NCBI GenBank assembly: GCA_903891085.1
Contig: CAITDJ010000005.1
Span: forward strand, 1 to 41,504
Length of the DNA stretch: 41,504 nt
Reading direction: 5' to 3'
DNA from: an uncultured Bacteroidota bacterium
GTDB taxonomy: Bacteria; Bacteroidota; Bacteroidia; Bacteroidales; F082
Shown piece after piece: positions 27,545-35,533 of the stretch. Below the pieces are notes generated by a model. That model had not been told where the DNA came from. It did not search any database and worked only from the letters and a program-made list of their open reading frames with translations. Position numbers and translations under genes: made by a program. The stretch's first letter is position 1. Every line of letters starts with the position of its first letter.

Positions 27545-29074
27545 ATGAAAATAAAGTTTGTAATCAACCTGCTGATCGTTGTTATTTTTGTTTCAAACAC
27601 CTCCATTAGCCAGACTTTTACCGATATAAAGGCCGAACTGACTACTGTTGCTGAAAGTTCGAGTGGATGGATTGATGCCGATCGGGATGGTGATATTGAT
27701 GTGCTGGTCTCCGGTGAGTTTTTTTCGGGGGCATCGCGCAACATACAGCAACGGATGTATAAGAATCTCAGAAATGACAAATTCTCACTATCGGCTTCAG
27801 GACTGCCTGACTTCTATCGTGGTGATTTTTCAATTGGTGATTACAACCTGGATGGTGTCGACGACATTGCCATCATAGGTGAAAAACGTGATGCGAGCCG
27901 CATCGGCACTATCTATCGTGGGCTGGCAAATGGTACTTTCACCCCGACCTCAATCCAGTTTGTTGCCATGCGTGATGGATCGATCGATTTTGGCGACTAT
28001 GATGCCGACGGCGATCTGGATGTACTTATCGCCGGAGAAGGTAAAAATGGTGCACAAACTTTGATTTACAGAAATGACCGTAACAACAACTTCAGTTTAT
28101 CCGGATTTAATTTGATCGGTATTCATCGTGGAGAAGCCAAATGGATTGACTTTGATGTTGATGGGAAACCAGACATTTTTCTCATTGGTGCAGCCGCAAA
28201 CGGAACGCCCTATTGCATGCTCTATCATAACCTCGACAGCCTGTTCAAACCAATAAAAACAACCATATTGCCATTGAAAAACAGCTCATTGGCACTCGGT
28301 GATGTGGACAGCGACGGAGACAACGATATTTTGATCATGGGTGAAACCAATACAGGGAAACCTGCGACACGATTATACAGGAATGAACGGAACGGTATTT
28401 TCAGAATTGTATCGACAAGTTTTATTGGTGTGCGCTCAGGTTTTGCTGACTGGAGCGATATGGATCACGATGGTGATCAGGATTTGCTTATCAGCGGAGA
28501 ATCAGTCAATGGAGCTGTTTCGAAGGTGTATCGCAACGATCGGGCTGCAGGTTTTACCGATCTTCAGGCTGCAATAATTCCACTTTATACCAGTGATGGC
28601 GAATGGGGAGATTATGACTCCGATGGAGATCAGGATGTGCTTATCAGCGGCTTATCGAATGATTACAAGTATTATTCGAAAATTTACCGCAATAACCGGC
28701 TGGTTATTGCTGACACAAGCATGAGCGTTGAGGACGAGTCAACTGACATCTGGAATAACCAGACTGTGGTGGAAGAGCGTTCCGAACCCATTTATTATTA
28801 TGTGTATTCGTCTTCTTTCAGCGATCTTTACAATACAGGAACCAAGGCCTATTTCATGTTTGTGAGTCCTGTGAAGAAACCAAAGGTTCAATACGAAATG
28901 GAAGAGAAGTTTGATAATCTGATTATCAAGGCTTATCCAACCTGGCCTAAGGTGGATCAGGGAAACATCACCTCGGTAGGTTTTAAAACCAAAGCAGAAG
29001 CAGATGATTCTAAGGTCAAGATGATTTTCGAATACAAGCGGCGCGGTTTCGAAGTCATTGAGATTAACTGGTAG
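27545..29074 (+). CDS. Secreted FG-GAP/VCBS-repeat beta-propeller protein
   Basis: A 509-residue exported protein. I choose the ATG at 27545, which gives a classic signal peptide (MKIKFVINLLIVVIFVSNTS) and skips 7 residues from an earlier in-frame ATG. It has seven repeats of the D-x-D-x-DG-x-x-D calcium-binding kind (DADRDGDIDVLVSG, DYNLDGVDDIAIIG, DYDADGDLDVLIAG, DFDVDGKPDIFLIG, DVDSDGDNDILIMG, DMDHDGDQDLLISG, DYDSDGDQDVLISG), enough for a seven-bladed propeller. The third-to-last repeat region is followed by a C-terminal domain of about 110 residues that I do not recognise. There is no type IX sorting tail. Binding or adhesion is the likely role. Confidence 0.85.
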   Translation: MKIKFVINLLIVVIFVSNTSISQTFTDIKAELTTVAESSSGWIDADRDGDIDVLVSGEFFSGASRNIQQRMYKNLRNDKFSLSASGLPDFYRGDFSIGDYNLDGVDDIAIIGEKRDASRIGTIYRGLANGTFTPTSIQFVAMRDGSIDFGDYDADGDLDVLIAGEGKNGAQTLIYRNDRNNNFSLSGFNLIGIHRGEAKWIDFDVDGKPDIFLIGAAANGTPYCMLYHNLDSLFKPIKTTILPLKNSSLALGDVDSDGDNDILIMGETNTGKPATRLYRNERNGIFRIVSTSFIGVRSGFADWSDMDHDGDQDLLISGESVNGAVSKVYRNDRAAGFTDLQAAIIPLYTSDGEWGDYDSDGDQDVLISGLSNDYKYYSKIYRNNRLVIADTSMSVEDESTDIWNNQTVVEERSEPIYYYVYSSSFSDLYNTGTKAYFMFVSPVKKPKVQYEMEEKFDNLIIKAYPTWPKVDQGNITSVGFKTKAEADDSKVKMIFEYKRRGFEVIEINW

Positions 29075-29110
29075 TAAGCGCATCGCCCGCATCCTAATAA
29101 AACAATCATT

Positions 29111-30379
29111 ATGCCTCTCCTTCTTACAAATGCAACTTTCATCGACTGGCAAAGTCTGACATTTACCCAAACCCATTTGTTGGTGGAGGACGGTGAGGAC
29201 GGTAACGTAAAATTTGTAGGCGACATCTCGCTATACCCTGATTGCCAGATTATTGATTGTACCGGAAAACTCGTTACCAAATCTTTTGCAGTCGGCCATC
29301 ATCATGCGTATTCGGCCATGGCTAAAGGAATGCCGGCTCCAAAAAAGAATCCTGAGAATTTTCATGAGATTCTGCAATATGTATGGTGGAACCTTGATAA
29401 ATGTCTCGACAAAGAAACCATTGAATACAGCGCCCTGATTACTGCCATGGCCTGTGCCAGAGCCGGTTCAACCTTTGTGATTGATCACCATGCCTCACCC
29501 AACTATATCAAAGGTTCACTCGAAATCATGGCAAAAGCATTCGAAAAAGTGGGAATCGGTCATTTGCTTTGCTACGAGATAACGGATCGCGACGGTATTG
29601 AAAAAGCCGGTCAGGGATTGGATGAAACAGCCGGTTATTTGCAGAACCATCAGGGATTGGTTGGCTTACATGCTTCATTTACGGTTGGTGATAACACCCT
29701 GAAAAATTCGGTAACACTCGCCAACCAATTTGATACAGGAATTCATATCCATGTTGCCGAAGATTTGTACGACCAGATTCATTGCGAAAAAACCTGGCAC
29801 AAACGCGTTGTTCAACGTCTGGCAGATGCAGGTGCGATGGAGTCTTCGAAATCATTGCTGGTACATTGCCTCCATCTGGACGAAAATGAACGCCGTTTGA
29901 TCGAATCATCCCCTTTATGGCTCGTGCAAAATGCCGAAAGTAATATGAACAACAATGTCGGCTATTTTAATGGTTCAGGCCTTGGCGAGCGCATCTTGTT
30001 TGGCACCGATGGAATGCACAGCGATATCCTGCAAAGTGCAAAAGCAGCTTTTTTTGTTGGCCAGCGATTTGATAATATCACCTATCCATCATCCTACCAG
30101 CGATTCAGGAATGTTCATCACTATCTCCGGTCAAATAATTTTTCGGGTGACAGGGACAATAATCTGGTAGTTCTCGATTATAGGAGTGGTACCGAAATCA
30201 ATCAAAACAATTTCTTAGGACATTTTATTTTTGGAATCAATGCCACACATATCACTGATGTGATTTCACAGGGAAAACTTATCGTTAAAAACAGGGAAAT
30301 TCAGACTGTGAATGAAGCTGAAATCCTACGGGAATCAATAATTCATGCTTCCAATCTTTGGGACAGGATGCGCAGATAG
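29111..30379 (+). CDS. ssnA: SsnA-like aminohydrolase (amidohydrolase superfamily)
   Basis: A 422-residue metal-dependent hydrolase of the chlorohydrolase/deaminase type. Metal ligands are visible: GHHHAYSAMAKG near residue 61, IHIHVAEDLYD near 213, the LVHCLHLDE His near 252, and FGTDGMHSD near 297. Long stretches (DHHASPNYIKGSLE, AESNMNNNVGYF) resemble E. coli SsnA, which belongs to a gene set linked to labile-selenium purine hydroxylases. The substrate is unknown. It lies 36 nt after the FG-GAP gene on the same strand. No molybdenum hydroxylase genes are in the window. Confidence 0.8.
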   Translation: MPLLLTNATFIDWQSLTFTQTHLLVEDGEDGNVKFVGDISLYPDCQIIDCTGKLVTKSFAVGHHHAYSAMAKGMPAPKKNPENFHEILQYVWWNLDKCLDKETIEYSALITAMACARAGSTFVIDHHASPNYIKGSLEIMAKAFEKVGIGHLLCYEITDRDGIEKAGQGLDETAGYLQNHQGLVGLHASFTVGDNTLKNSVTLANQFDTGIHIHVAEDLYDQIHCEKTWHKRVVQRLADAGAMESSKSLLVHCLHLDENERRLIESSPLWLVQNAESNMNNNVGYFNGSGLGERILFGTDGMHSDILQSAKAAFFVGQRFDNITYPSSYQRFRNVHHYLRSNNFSGDRDNNLVVLDYRSGTEINQNNFLGHFIFGINATHITDVISQGKLIVKNREIQTVNEAEILRESIIHASNLWDRMRR

Positions 30380-30485
30380 TTTTTTTACACAAATTTCCAT
30401 AAAGATTACCGCTGAAAACCTACGGCTAAACCTTGGCAGAACTCCTCACAATTTCAATACGGAAATCGTTCTTCCACTTCTTCCG

Positions 30486-30493
30486 TATCTTTG
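30486..30493 (+). promoter_or_regulatory. -7 box ahead of the YgjV-like gene
   Basis: TATCTTTG matches TAnnTTTG and is 26 nt before the ATG at 30520. The -33 position has no clear TTG. Confidence 0.4.
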
Positions 30494-30519
30494 CAGCCAC
30501 GCGCACCTGAAAACAATTT

Positions 30520-31149
30520 ATGACGGATATTTATTATTTACATTGGATCGGCTATGTTGCATCTGCCATCATTGCATTGTCAATGACCATGAGTTCCATT
30601 GTCAAGTTCAGGATCATCAATCTTTTTGGAGCCATCTTGTTTTCTACCTATGGTTTCATCATCAGTGCTGTGCCGGTCGGTATGCTCAACACACTTATTG
30701 CATGCATTGATATCTATTATTTGTACAGCATATTCATCCGGAGGGATGACTTCGAAATCCTGGAGGTTCGCAATGATAACCTTTATCTTCTAAGGTTTCT
30801 TGAGTTTCATAAAGAGGATATTCAAACTTTTTTTCCTGAGTTTACCTATAAACCCGAATTGAACACGATTAGTTTTTTTGTGTTGCGCAATATGGCTGTT
30901 GCAGGGCTGTTTCTGGCGCATGAGCGCAACAATGGCGAAATCAGGGTGGGTCTCGATTATGTGATTCCCGAATACCGCGACTTTAAAAATGGCAGATTTG
31001 TATATATTCTGCTCAGCGAGCGATTTGTTGACAAAGGAATAACAAGGGTTACAGCCACAAAAACAAGCAGTAAACACATGAAGTACCTGAAAAAACTGGG
31101 ATTCGTTGAGAATGAAGCTGGTTTACTTGAAAAAAAACTAAATCCGTGA
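30520..31149 (+). CDS. YgjV-like membrane protein with acetyltransferase-like C-terminus
   Basis: A 209-residue two-part protein. Residues 1-75 are a YgjV-type membrane domain with three hydrophobic helices (HWIGYVASAIIALSM; INLFGAILFSTYGFII; MLNTLIACIDIYYLYSIF). Residues about 80-209 resemble a GNAT-like fold: FVLRNMAVAGLFLAHERN, then EIRVGLDYVIPEYRDFKNG and an alpha-beta end with SSKHMKYLKKLGFVE, the typical KLGF ending of acetyltransferases. The catalytic character of the second part is not proven, since the pyrophosphate loop (Q/R-x-x-G-x-G/A) is not clear. The function is unknown. Confidence 0.7.
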   Translation: MTDIYYLHWIGYVASAIIALSMTMSSIVKFRIINLFGAILFSTYGFIISAVPVGMLNTLIACIDIYYLYSIFIRRDDFEILEVRNDNLYLLRFLEFHKEDIQTFFPEFTYKPELNTISFFVLRNMAVAGLFLAHERNNGEIRVGLDYVIPEYRDFKNGRFVYILLSERFVDKGITRVTATKTSSKHMKYLKKLGFVENEAGLLEKKLNP

Positions 31150-31481
31150 AATGATTTTTATTGTATCCGGATAATCCTGTCTGAGATAGAAAGGAACTGA
31201 ACCTTTCTCCAGTGTATCATTGAACCCGATATCAACACATTACTATAATTGTTTGGCCCGGAAAAACCGATACAATCAACCACGGTTGCTTTGGCTAATT
31301 CACAAACGCAACATGACTGTCCGACTTCGTACAAAGCTGTACTTTAAGCGTACACTGTTTGGGTGTTATTTTTCATTTTTCATTTCTATCTTATTGTATT
31401 TCTGTATGTTAAAAATCTTGGCACGCCATTCGTTAAGAGGGTAGTGTAAACAGAAACAAAGAAACTCTAAAATATAGAACA
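31150..31481. promoter_or_regulatory. Non-coding leader region with sigma-54-like promoter
   Basis: No gene seen in 332 bases. A small hairpin (agaaagg/cctttct) lies near 31187-31207 without a T run. At 31418-31433 the sequence TTGGCACGCCATTCGT carries a perfect -24 half (TGGCACG) of a sigma-54 promoter and a weaker -12 half (GT in place of GC, at the correct 10-nt distance from the GG). It is 49 nt before the ATG at 31482. No TAnnTTTG box is seen. Confidence 0.35.
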
Positions 31482-32237
31482 ATGAAAACAAGAATCTTAC
31501 TCACCGCAGCACTTTTCGGAATGATGATGCAAACCAGCATTTTTGCCGAGACTTACAAAGATGTAACTTACATCAATGATGTACCTTTCGAAACAGAAAA
31601 TGTTTCCGATTATCACAACAGACTGATTCATTCAGTAAATACTAATCAGGCAGTATCAGAACTTACTGAATCGACAACATTCGAAATGCCGTTGGTATTT
31701 CGTTTTGATGAATCACAGCAAAATGCAGGCCTCAATCTTCCTGACTCAGCTACGACAGTCGGCACGACAAACGCAAAGTATATTGATGCCATTCCATTTG
31801 AAAATGAAAAAGTATCGGATTATCACAGCCGATTGATGAATGCAGTGAAAGCAGCTTCAGCCAGACAGGAATCAAATGATAACATCCCTTATTTGACTAC
31901 CGGAACCGAAATCATTGAAAAAATTACCATTCAGTCGGGCAATTCAACTTCTTCAGACTTGAATAATACAAGCGATTCGTATGTTCATGATGTTCCTTTC
32001 AATGTTGAAAAACCAGCTGAATATAATAACAGACTGGAAAATTTCATCAATAAGAACCAACACTCGGAAGAAGACCTGATTGAACCTGCTACCTATGTAT
32101 CAAACCTTGAATTTAATTTTAACCAGACTGACGAAGATGTAAATGTTGCCAGCCGGATGCCGGAAAAAGTCAATGCAGATTACTCACCTTGCAACAACTC
32201 AACTGCATCTGTTAAAAGTTGGGTTAGCGCCTTCTAA
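31482..32237 (+). CDS. Secreted protein with internal repeats, unknown function
   Basis: I do not recognise this 251-residue protein. A signal peptide (residues 1-22, ending SIFA) is clear. A motif of about 22 residues is repeated three times: INDVPFETENVSDYHNRL at 31-48, IDAIPFENEKVSDYHSRL at 101-118, and HDVPFNVEKPAEYNNRL at 169-185. A second type of block (TTFEMPLVFRFDESQ near 65, ATYVSNLEFNFNQTD further on) occurs between and after them. It has no cysteine until the last few residues, no sorting tail and no anchor, so it is probably periplasmic or released. It has its own terminator and a possibly sigma-54-type promoter. Confidence 0.75.
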   Translation: MKTRILLTAALFGMMMQTSIFAETYKDVTYINDVPFETENVSDYHNRLIHSVNTNQAVSELTESTTFEMPLVFRFDESQQNAGLNLPDSATTVGTTNAKYIDAIPFENEKVSDYHSRLMNAVKAASARQESNDNIPYLTTGTEIIEKITIQSGNSTSSDLNNTSDSYVHDVPFNVEKPAEYNNRLENFINKNQHSEEDLIEPATYVSNLEFNFNQTDEDVNVASRMPEKVNADYSPCNNSTASVKSWVSAF

Positions 32238-32291
32238 TATCCCGCAAGCCGGAGTGTAACCCACTTTGAGTTTGTTCCTAATATACCTTCG

Positions 32292-32313
32292 GGCCCCAAC
32301 AGGGGCCTTTTTT
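32292..32313 (+). terminator. Terminator of the secreted repeat protein gene
   Basis: GGCCCC (32292-32297) pairs with GGGGCC (32302-32307), followed by six T (32308-32313). It is 55 nt after the stop at 32237. Confidence 0.88.
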
Positions 32314-32338
32314 ATTTATCTTCGTAAAAACATTTACC

Positions 32339-32776
32339 ATGGCTTTTTCATACAAATATCCCCGGCCTGCTATCACCGTTGATACCGTTGCTTTAAAAAT
32401 AACAGACGAACACGATTTGGTGCTACTGATCAAACGGGGCCAAGCGCCTTTCGAAGGCTGCTGGGCTTTACCCGGTGGCTTTGTCGATATGAACGAACTA
32501 CTCGTGGATGCCGCCCATCGTGAACTCCGCGAAGAAACCGGCTTGCAGGGTTTAGATTTGACACAGTTTCATGCTTTTGATGCCATTGGCCGTGACCCGC
32601 GTCAACGGACAATTTCCATTGTTTTTATCGCATATATGCAGCATGAGCAAACAATAAAGGCCGGGGACGATGCTATTGCTGCTTCATGGTTTCCATTGAA
32701 TCAACTTCCCATGCTTGCCTTTGATCATGCAGATGTTTTAGAGAAAGTCAAAAACCACATAGAGAACCACAGATAA
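32339..32776 (+). CDS. Nudix hydrolase
   Basis: A 145-residue Nudix protein, likely hydrolysing a nucleoside diphosphate derivative such as ADP-ribose. The Nudix box is complete (GGFVDMNELLVDAAHREL followed by REETGLQG: G-x5-E-x7-RE-x-x-EE-x-G). The N-terminus MAFSYKYPRPAITVDTVAL is typical of the ADP-ribose pyrophosphatase-like or NrtR-like group. The substrate is not determined. The ATG is 26 nt past the preceding terminator; TATCTTCG at about 32317-32324 is a one-mismatch -7 box. Confidence 0.88.
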   Translation: MAFSYKYPRPAITVDTVALKITDEHDLVLLIKRGQAPFEGCWALPGGFVDMNELLVDAAHRELREETGLQGLDLTQFHAFDAIGRDPRQRTISIVFIAYMQHEQTIKAGDDAIAASWFPLNQLPMLAFDHADVLEKVKNHIENHR

Positions 32777-32940
32777 GAACAAATAATAAAACTTGTTCCC
32801 AAAATGAAGGTGCATCCTTTGACTTTGCGCATAACTGGGCTACTTAGTATTTGGATGTGCTAATAGTCCCAAATAACAGCTGCAGAAAATACCATTCTTT
32901 CATTTAATAGTTCTATGTTTATATAATGTGACATCGAATT

Positions 32941-32972
32941 CAAACAATAAAATCGTTTTACGAAACAGCGCG
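32941..32972 (-). repeat. Dispersed repeat, inverted copy A
   Basis: Read on the minus strand, CGCGCTGTTTCGTAAAACG then a T-rich TATTGTTTG. It matches the family CCAGCGCGCTGCTTCGTAA seen several times at 39.3-40.8 kb. Confidence 0.55.
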
Positions 32973-33048
32973 TATGGCATGACCATGCGGCAGGTAGATA
33001 GAGCCGGTGAATTTCAAAAGGACGTAAAATCAATAATTTTTTTCTTTC

Positions 33049-33074
33049 TTACTTTTGGCTTGAACCAAAAGTAA
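33049..33074. repeat. Short palindrome TTACTTTTGG/CCAAAAGTAA
   Basis: A perfect 10-bp inverted repeat with a 6-nt loop (CTTGAA). Palindromes with this wording are scattered through many Bacteroidota genomes, as far as I recall; the role is unknown. Confidence 0.7.
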
Positions 33075-33198
33075 CAACTAAGCGGAGCGTTCATGAGCTC
33101 CTAATAAAATAATCAAGATGCGAATAAAAGTTCAAGACTTATACCGATAAAATATCTGTAATAGTTCAAATCGGGGGCCCCTTTTTGAACAATAACAG

Positions 33199-33380
33199 CT
33201 ATTAAATCGGCACTTTGAACGCAAAACAAACGAAGCTTGTCCGCTAGCGCGACCCAAGCCGGAGCAATACGATTTAATCAGAAAAAATTAGTTGCTCAAA
33301 GCTCCTTCGGGGTCGCTCGAGAGGCCAATGTCCATGGACAAGCTTCTTGTTTTGCAGTCCAAACAATTTAATGTCGTTTT
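33199..33380. repeat. Long imperfect palindrome of about 180 bp
   Basis: The arms pair as (reading inward) attaaat, tttgaac-like, GCAAAACAA, GAAGCTTGTCC on the left (33204-33242) against GGACAAGCTTC, TTGTTTTGC, ..., atttaat on the right (33337-33372). A second, inner pairing joins GCGACCC..GGAGCAA (33249-33266) to TTGCTC..GCTCC..GGGTCGC (33292-33315). Total length and shape suggest a miniature element or a structured RNA. No flanking target duplication can be seen. Confidence 0.6.
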
Positions 33381-33389
33381 ACCGAACCA
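33360..33389 (-). repeat. Dispersed repeat, inverted copy B (inside right palindrome arm)
   Basis: On the minus strand CGGTAAAACGACATTAAATTGTTTG-like wording matches copy A (CGTAAAACGATTTTATTG) over most of its length. It partly forms the right arm of the long palindrome. Confidence 0.45.
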
Positions 33390-33629
33390 AGATGATTTGA
33401 TTTAATAAAAATATTTTGCGTTAAGTAAGTGATGAGAATTTAAAAACAACATCCTCAATATATGAATATTAGAATGCTATGAATTTAGCCAGCACATCAA
33501 AATAGGATTTAGCCCATAACTGTGCGGGCGCAAAATATTTTTTTAAAAAGGTGTTTTTTTTGAACTTATCCACTTTTGTTTTGCTTAAATTTATGGCAAA
33601 ATTTGGAAAACCCATAAATTCAACCCACT

Positions 33630-34679
33630 ATGAAATATTTTACCCTGCTTATTACTGCATTTTTAATGCAAGGGAGTTTATTTTCGCAGACTTCTGCCTT
33701 AAGGGAACCCTTAAAAGAATTGAGTTCAGATTTGGAATTGCGTTACAAGGGACGTCCCGGAATAAAAATCGCCCTGCTCGAATTCCGTACTTCTGATGAT
33801 CGCCTCCTTCCATTCAACGCCTTTATCCGTGATGAATTTGTGTTGAATTATCAAAAATCAACCGAATTCAAACTGATCGACCCGTTCATGTCAGCAAAAG
33901 TTGCCACTGACAACGCCTGGTCTATGAAAACTGTCAGCAGCTTCCCTTACTATGAAAAATTAGGAAGGCAATTCATGGAAAAGACAGGCTATGTTCCCGA
34001 TGCCTATATCTATGGTCAGATTCAGGATAATCAGGAGAGCATTACGATCACGGCATATATGGTTTTCACCGGTTCGACCGATGCCAAAGTTATTTATGCC
34101 ATTTCATTCCCATCGGACGAACAGACCGACAGACTTCTTGGTAAACCAGTGAAAATAAGGCCGAAAGTGAAACCAGCTCCTGATACAGTATATGTTGAGA
34201 AACGGATTGAAGTCAAATCGGATCCCGATACTGTTTATGTTGAACGTCTGATCGTGGTTGAACCTGAAGTTGAGATTGCACCACAAGCAGAACCTGAGCC
34301 TGCCATTATACCATCAGATGGGTTGCCAGCTGCCGACTATGAGCAATTTCATTTTCAGCTGACCGAAATCAGGTATATCGGCGACAAACTATATATCAGG
34401 TTCACAGTGGTAAACAATAATAATATCGAAAATGAACTGTATATAGGTGCACCTGCCACACGAATCATCACCAATGAAGGGGACGAATATCTCAGACCCG
34501 AAGTTTCACTCGGATCTGCACAAAGCAACTATTCGGTAAACAAAAAGTTGGTCTCTGGAATCCCGATGAAAGCAGAGCTTGTTTTTAGCCAGATTCCACC
34601 CGACCTGACGATTAAACTACTGGAAATTAGCGTACAGGATGGAAAAATCATGTTTAAAGAGTTACCAGTTGGTAGATAA
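33630..34679 (+). CDS. Secreted FlgO/CsgG-like protein
   Basis: A 349-residue exported protein. The signal peptide is about residues 1-20 (LFSQ then TSALREPL). Residues about 20-160 (LKELSSDL, GIKIALLEFRT, FIRDEFVLNYQKSTEFKLID, AYIYGQIQDNQESITITAYM) resemble the FlgO/CsgG-type domain found in envelope proteins that bind peptidoglycan or assemble pores. A linker rich in Pro/Glu/Val (about 170-230), with a repeated DTVYVE(K/R) element, follows, then a C-terminal beta domain (about 235-345) like those in DUF4352-type proteins. The assignment to FlgO/CsgG is from the fold pattern and is not certain. Confidence 0.6.
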   Translation: MKYFTLLITAFLMQGSLFSQTSALREPLKELSSDLELRYKGRPGIKIALLEFRTSDDRLLPFNAFIRDEFVLNYQKSTEFKLIDPFMSAKVATDNAWSMKTVSSFPYYEKLGRQFMEKTGYVPDAYIYGQIQDNQESITITAYMVFTGSTDAKVIYAISFPSDEQTDRLLGKPVKIRPKVKPAPDTVYVEKRIEVKSDPDTVYVERLIVVEPEVEIAPQAEPEPAIIPSDGLPAADYEQFHFQLTEIRYIGDKLYIRFTVVNNNNIENELYIGAPATRIITNEGDEYLRPEVSLGSAQSNYSVNKKLVSGIPMKAELVFSQIPPDLTIKLLEISVQDGKIMFKELPVGR

Positions 34680-34701
34680 TTTGCTTTTTTCATAAGCAAT
34701 G

Positions 34702-34731
34702 AAGGGTTTCTGATTTCGGAAACCCTTTTTT
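34702..34731 (+). terminator. Terminator of the FlgO/CsgG-like gene
   Basis: AAGGGTTTC (34702-34710) pairs with GAAACCCTT (34719-34727) and runs into a T stretch to 34731. Confidence 0.88.
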
Positions 34732-34732
34732 G

Positions 34733-34763
34733 TTTGCTTGTATTGCTTTTCTAATTAATTTTG
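34733..34763 (+). promoter_or_regulatory. Promoter of the SRAP gene
   Basis: TTTG (34733-34736), exactly 19 nt, then TAATTTTG (34756-34763): both boxes match the phylum consensus. Predicted start about 34770, 11 nt before the ATG at 34781, which confirms that start over an upstream in-frame ATG at 34730. Confidence 0.75.
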
Positions 34764-34780
34764 TATCAACAATTTACATT

Positions 34781-35455
34781 ATGTGCGGACGATTCCAATT
34801 ATCAGTAAAGGGAAAAGAAATCTCAGAACGATTCAATACCGAAGTGTTTGACGAAATTCACAAGCCCTCGTTCAACTGCGCACCTACACAATTACTTCCG
34901 GTAATTACTGATTCAAACCCACATAAAATCAGTTTGTTACAGTGGGGATTGGTCCCATCATGGACAAAGGACCTGCGTATCGGGAATAAAAATTTCAACA
35001 GCCGCGCCGAAACAATCAACGAAAAACCCTCTTTCAGGACAGCTTTCAGACGACAACGCTGTCTCGTCCCCGCCAATGGTTTTTATGAGTGGAAAGCAGG
35101 GACTACCAAACAAGCCTATCGTTTTCACCTCAAATATGAGGAACTTTTTGCAATGGCAGGTATCTGGGATAGCTGGCAGGGACCCGATGGAAGCTGGCTC
35201 CACAGTTTTTCGATCATTACCACTGAAGCCAACACCCTGATGAAACCCATCCATCACCGTATGCCGGTAATTTTGCCAAAAGAAGTTGAAACCAGGTGGA
35301 TATACACTACCGATTACAAACAATTAATCGAATTCCTGAAACCTTATCCATCGGAAGAAATGTCATGTTACACCGTCTCAGGCCGAGTCAATTCGGTGAT
35401 GAATGATGATGAAAATCTGATTAAACCGGTTGAGGTATCGGGAGAATTGTTTTAA
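34781..35455 (+). CDS. SRAP-family abasic-site DNA-protein crosslink protein (YedK/HMCES type)
   Basis: Protects abasic sites in single-stranded DNA by forming a covalent bond through its N-terminal cysteine. The start at 34781 gives MCGRF, where Met is removed so Cys2 becomes the N-terminal catalytic residue; the longer open frame from 34730 would bury it. Conserved landmarks are NCAPTQLLPVI, WGLVPSW, NSRAETINEKPSF, NGFYEWK (with the Glu) and HHRMPVIL (with the His). The 224-residue length is standard. It is a single-gene unit in front of a converging gene. Confidence 0.95.
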   Translation: MCGRFQLSVKGKEISERFNTEVFDEIHKPSFNCAPTQLLPVITDSNPHKISLLQWGLVPSWTKDLRIGNKNFNSRAETINEKPSFRTAFRRQRCLVPANGFYEWKAGTTKQAYRFHLKYEELFAMAGIWDSWQGPDGSWLHSFSIITTEANTLMKPIHHRMPVILPKEVETRWIYTTDYKQLIEFLKPYPSEEMSCYTVSGRVNSVMNDDENLIKPVEVSGELF

Positions 35456-35533
35456 CCAATAAAAGTTTACTGACTGTAACACCCTAAACACTAAATGGAT
35501 TCAGTCTCTTTCAGTGCTCATTGCCTGTTTCCC

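Larger units (their letters stand above)
32777..33629. other. Long non-coding gap with repeats and palindromes
   Basis: No credible gene in 853 bases: reading frames are short and unlike any protein. It holds two members of a dispersed repeat (32941-32972 and 33360-33389), a short palindrome at 33049-33074 and a long imperfect palindrome at 33199-33380. Only the last about 100 bases (A+T rich) are likely to be promoter for the gene at 33630. Confidence 0.6.
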
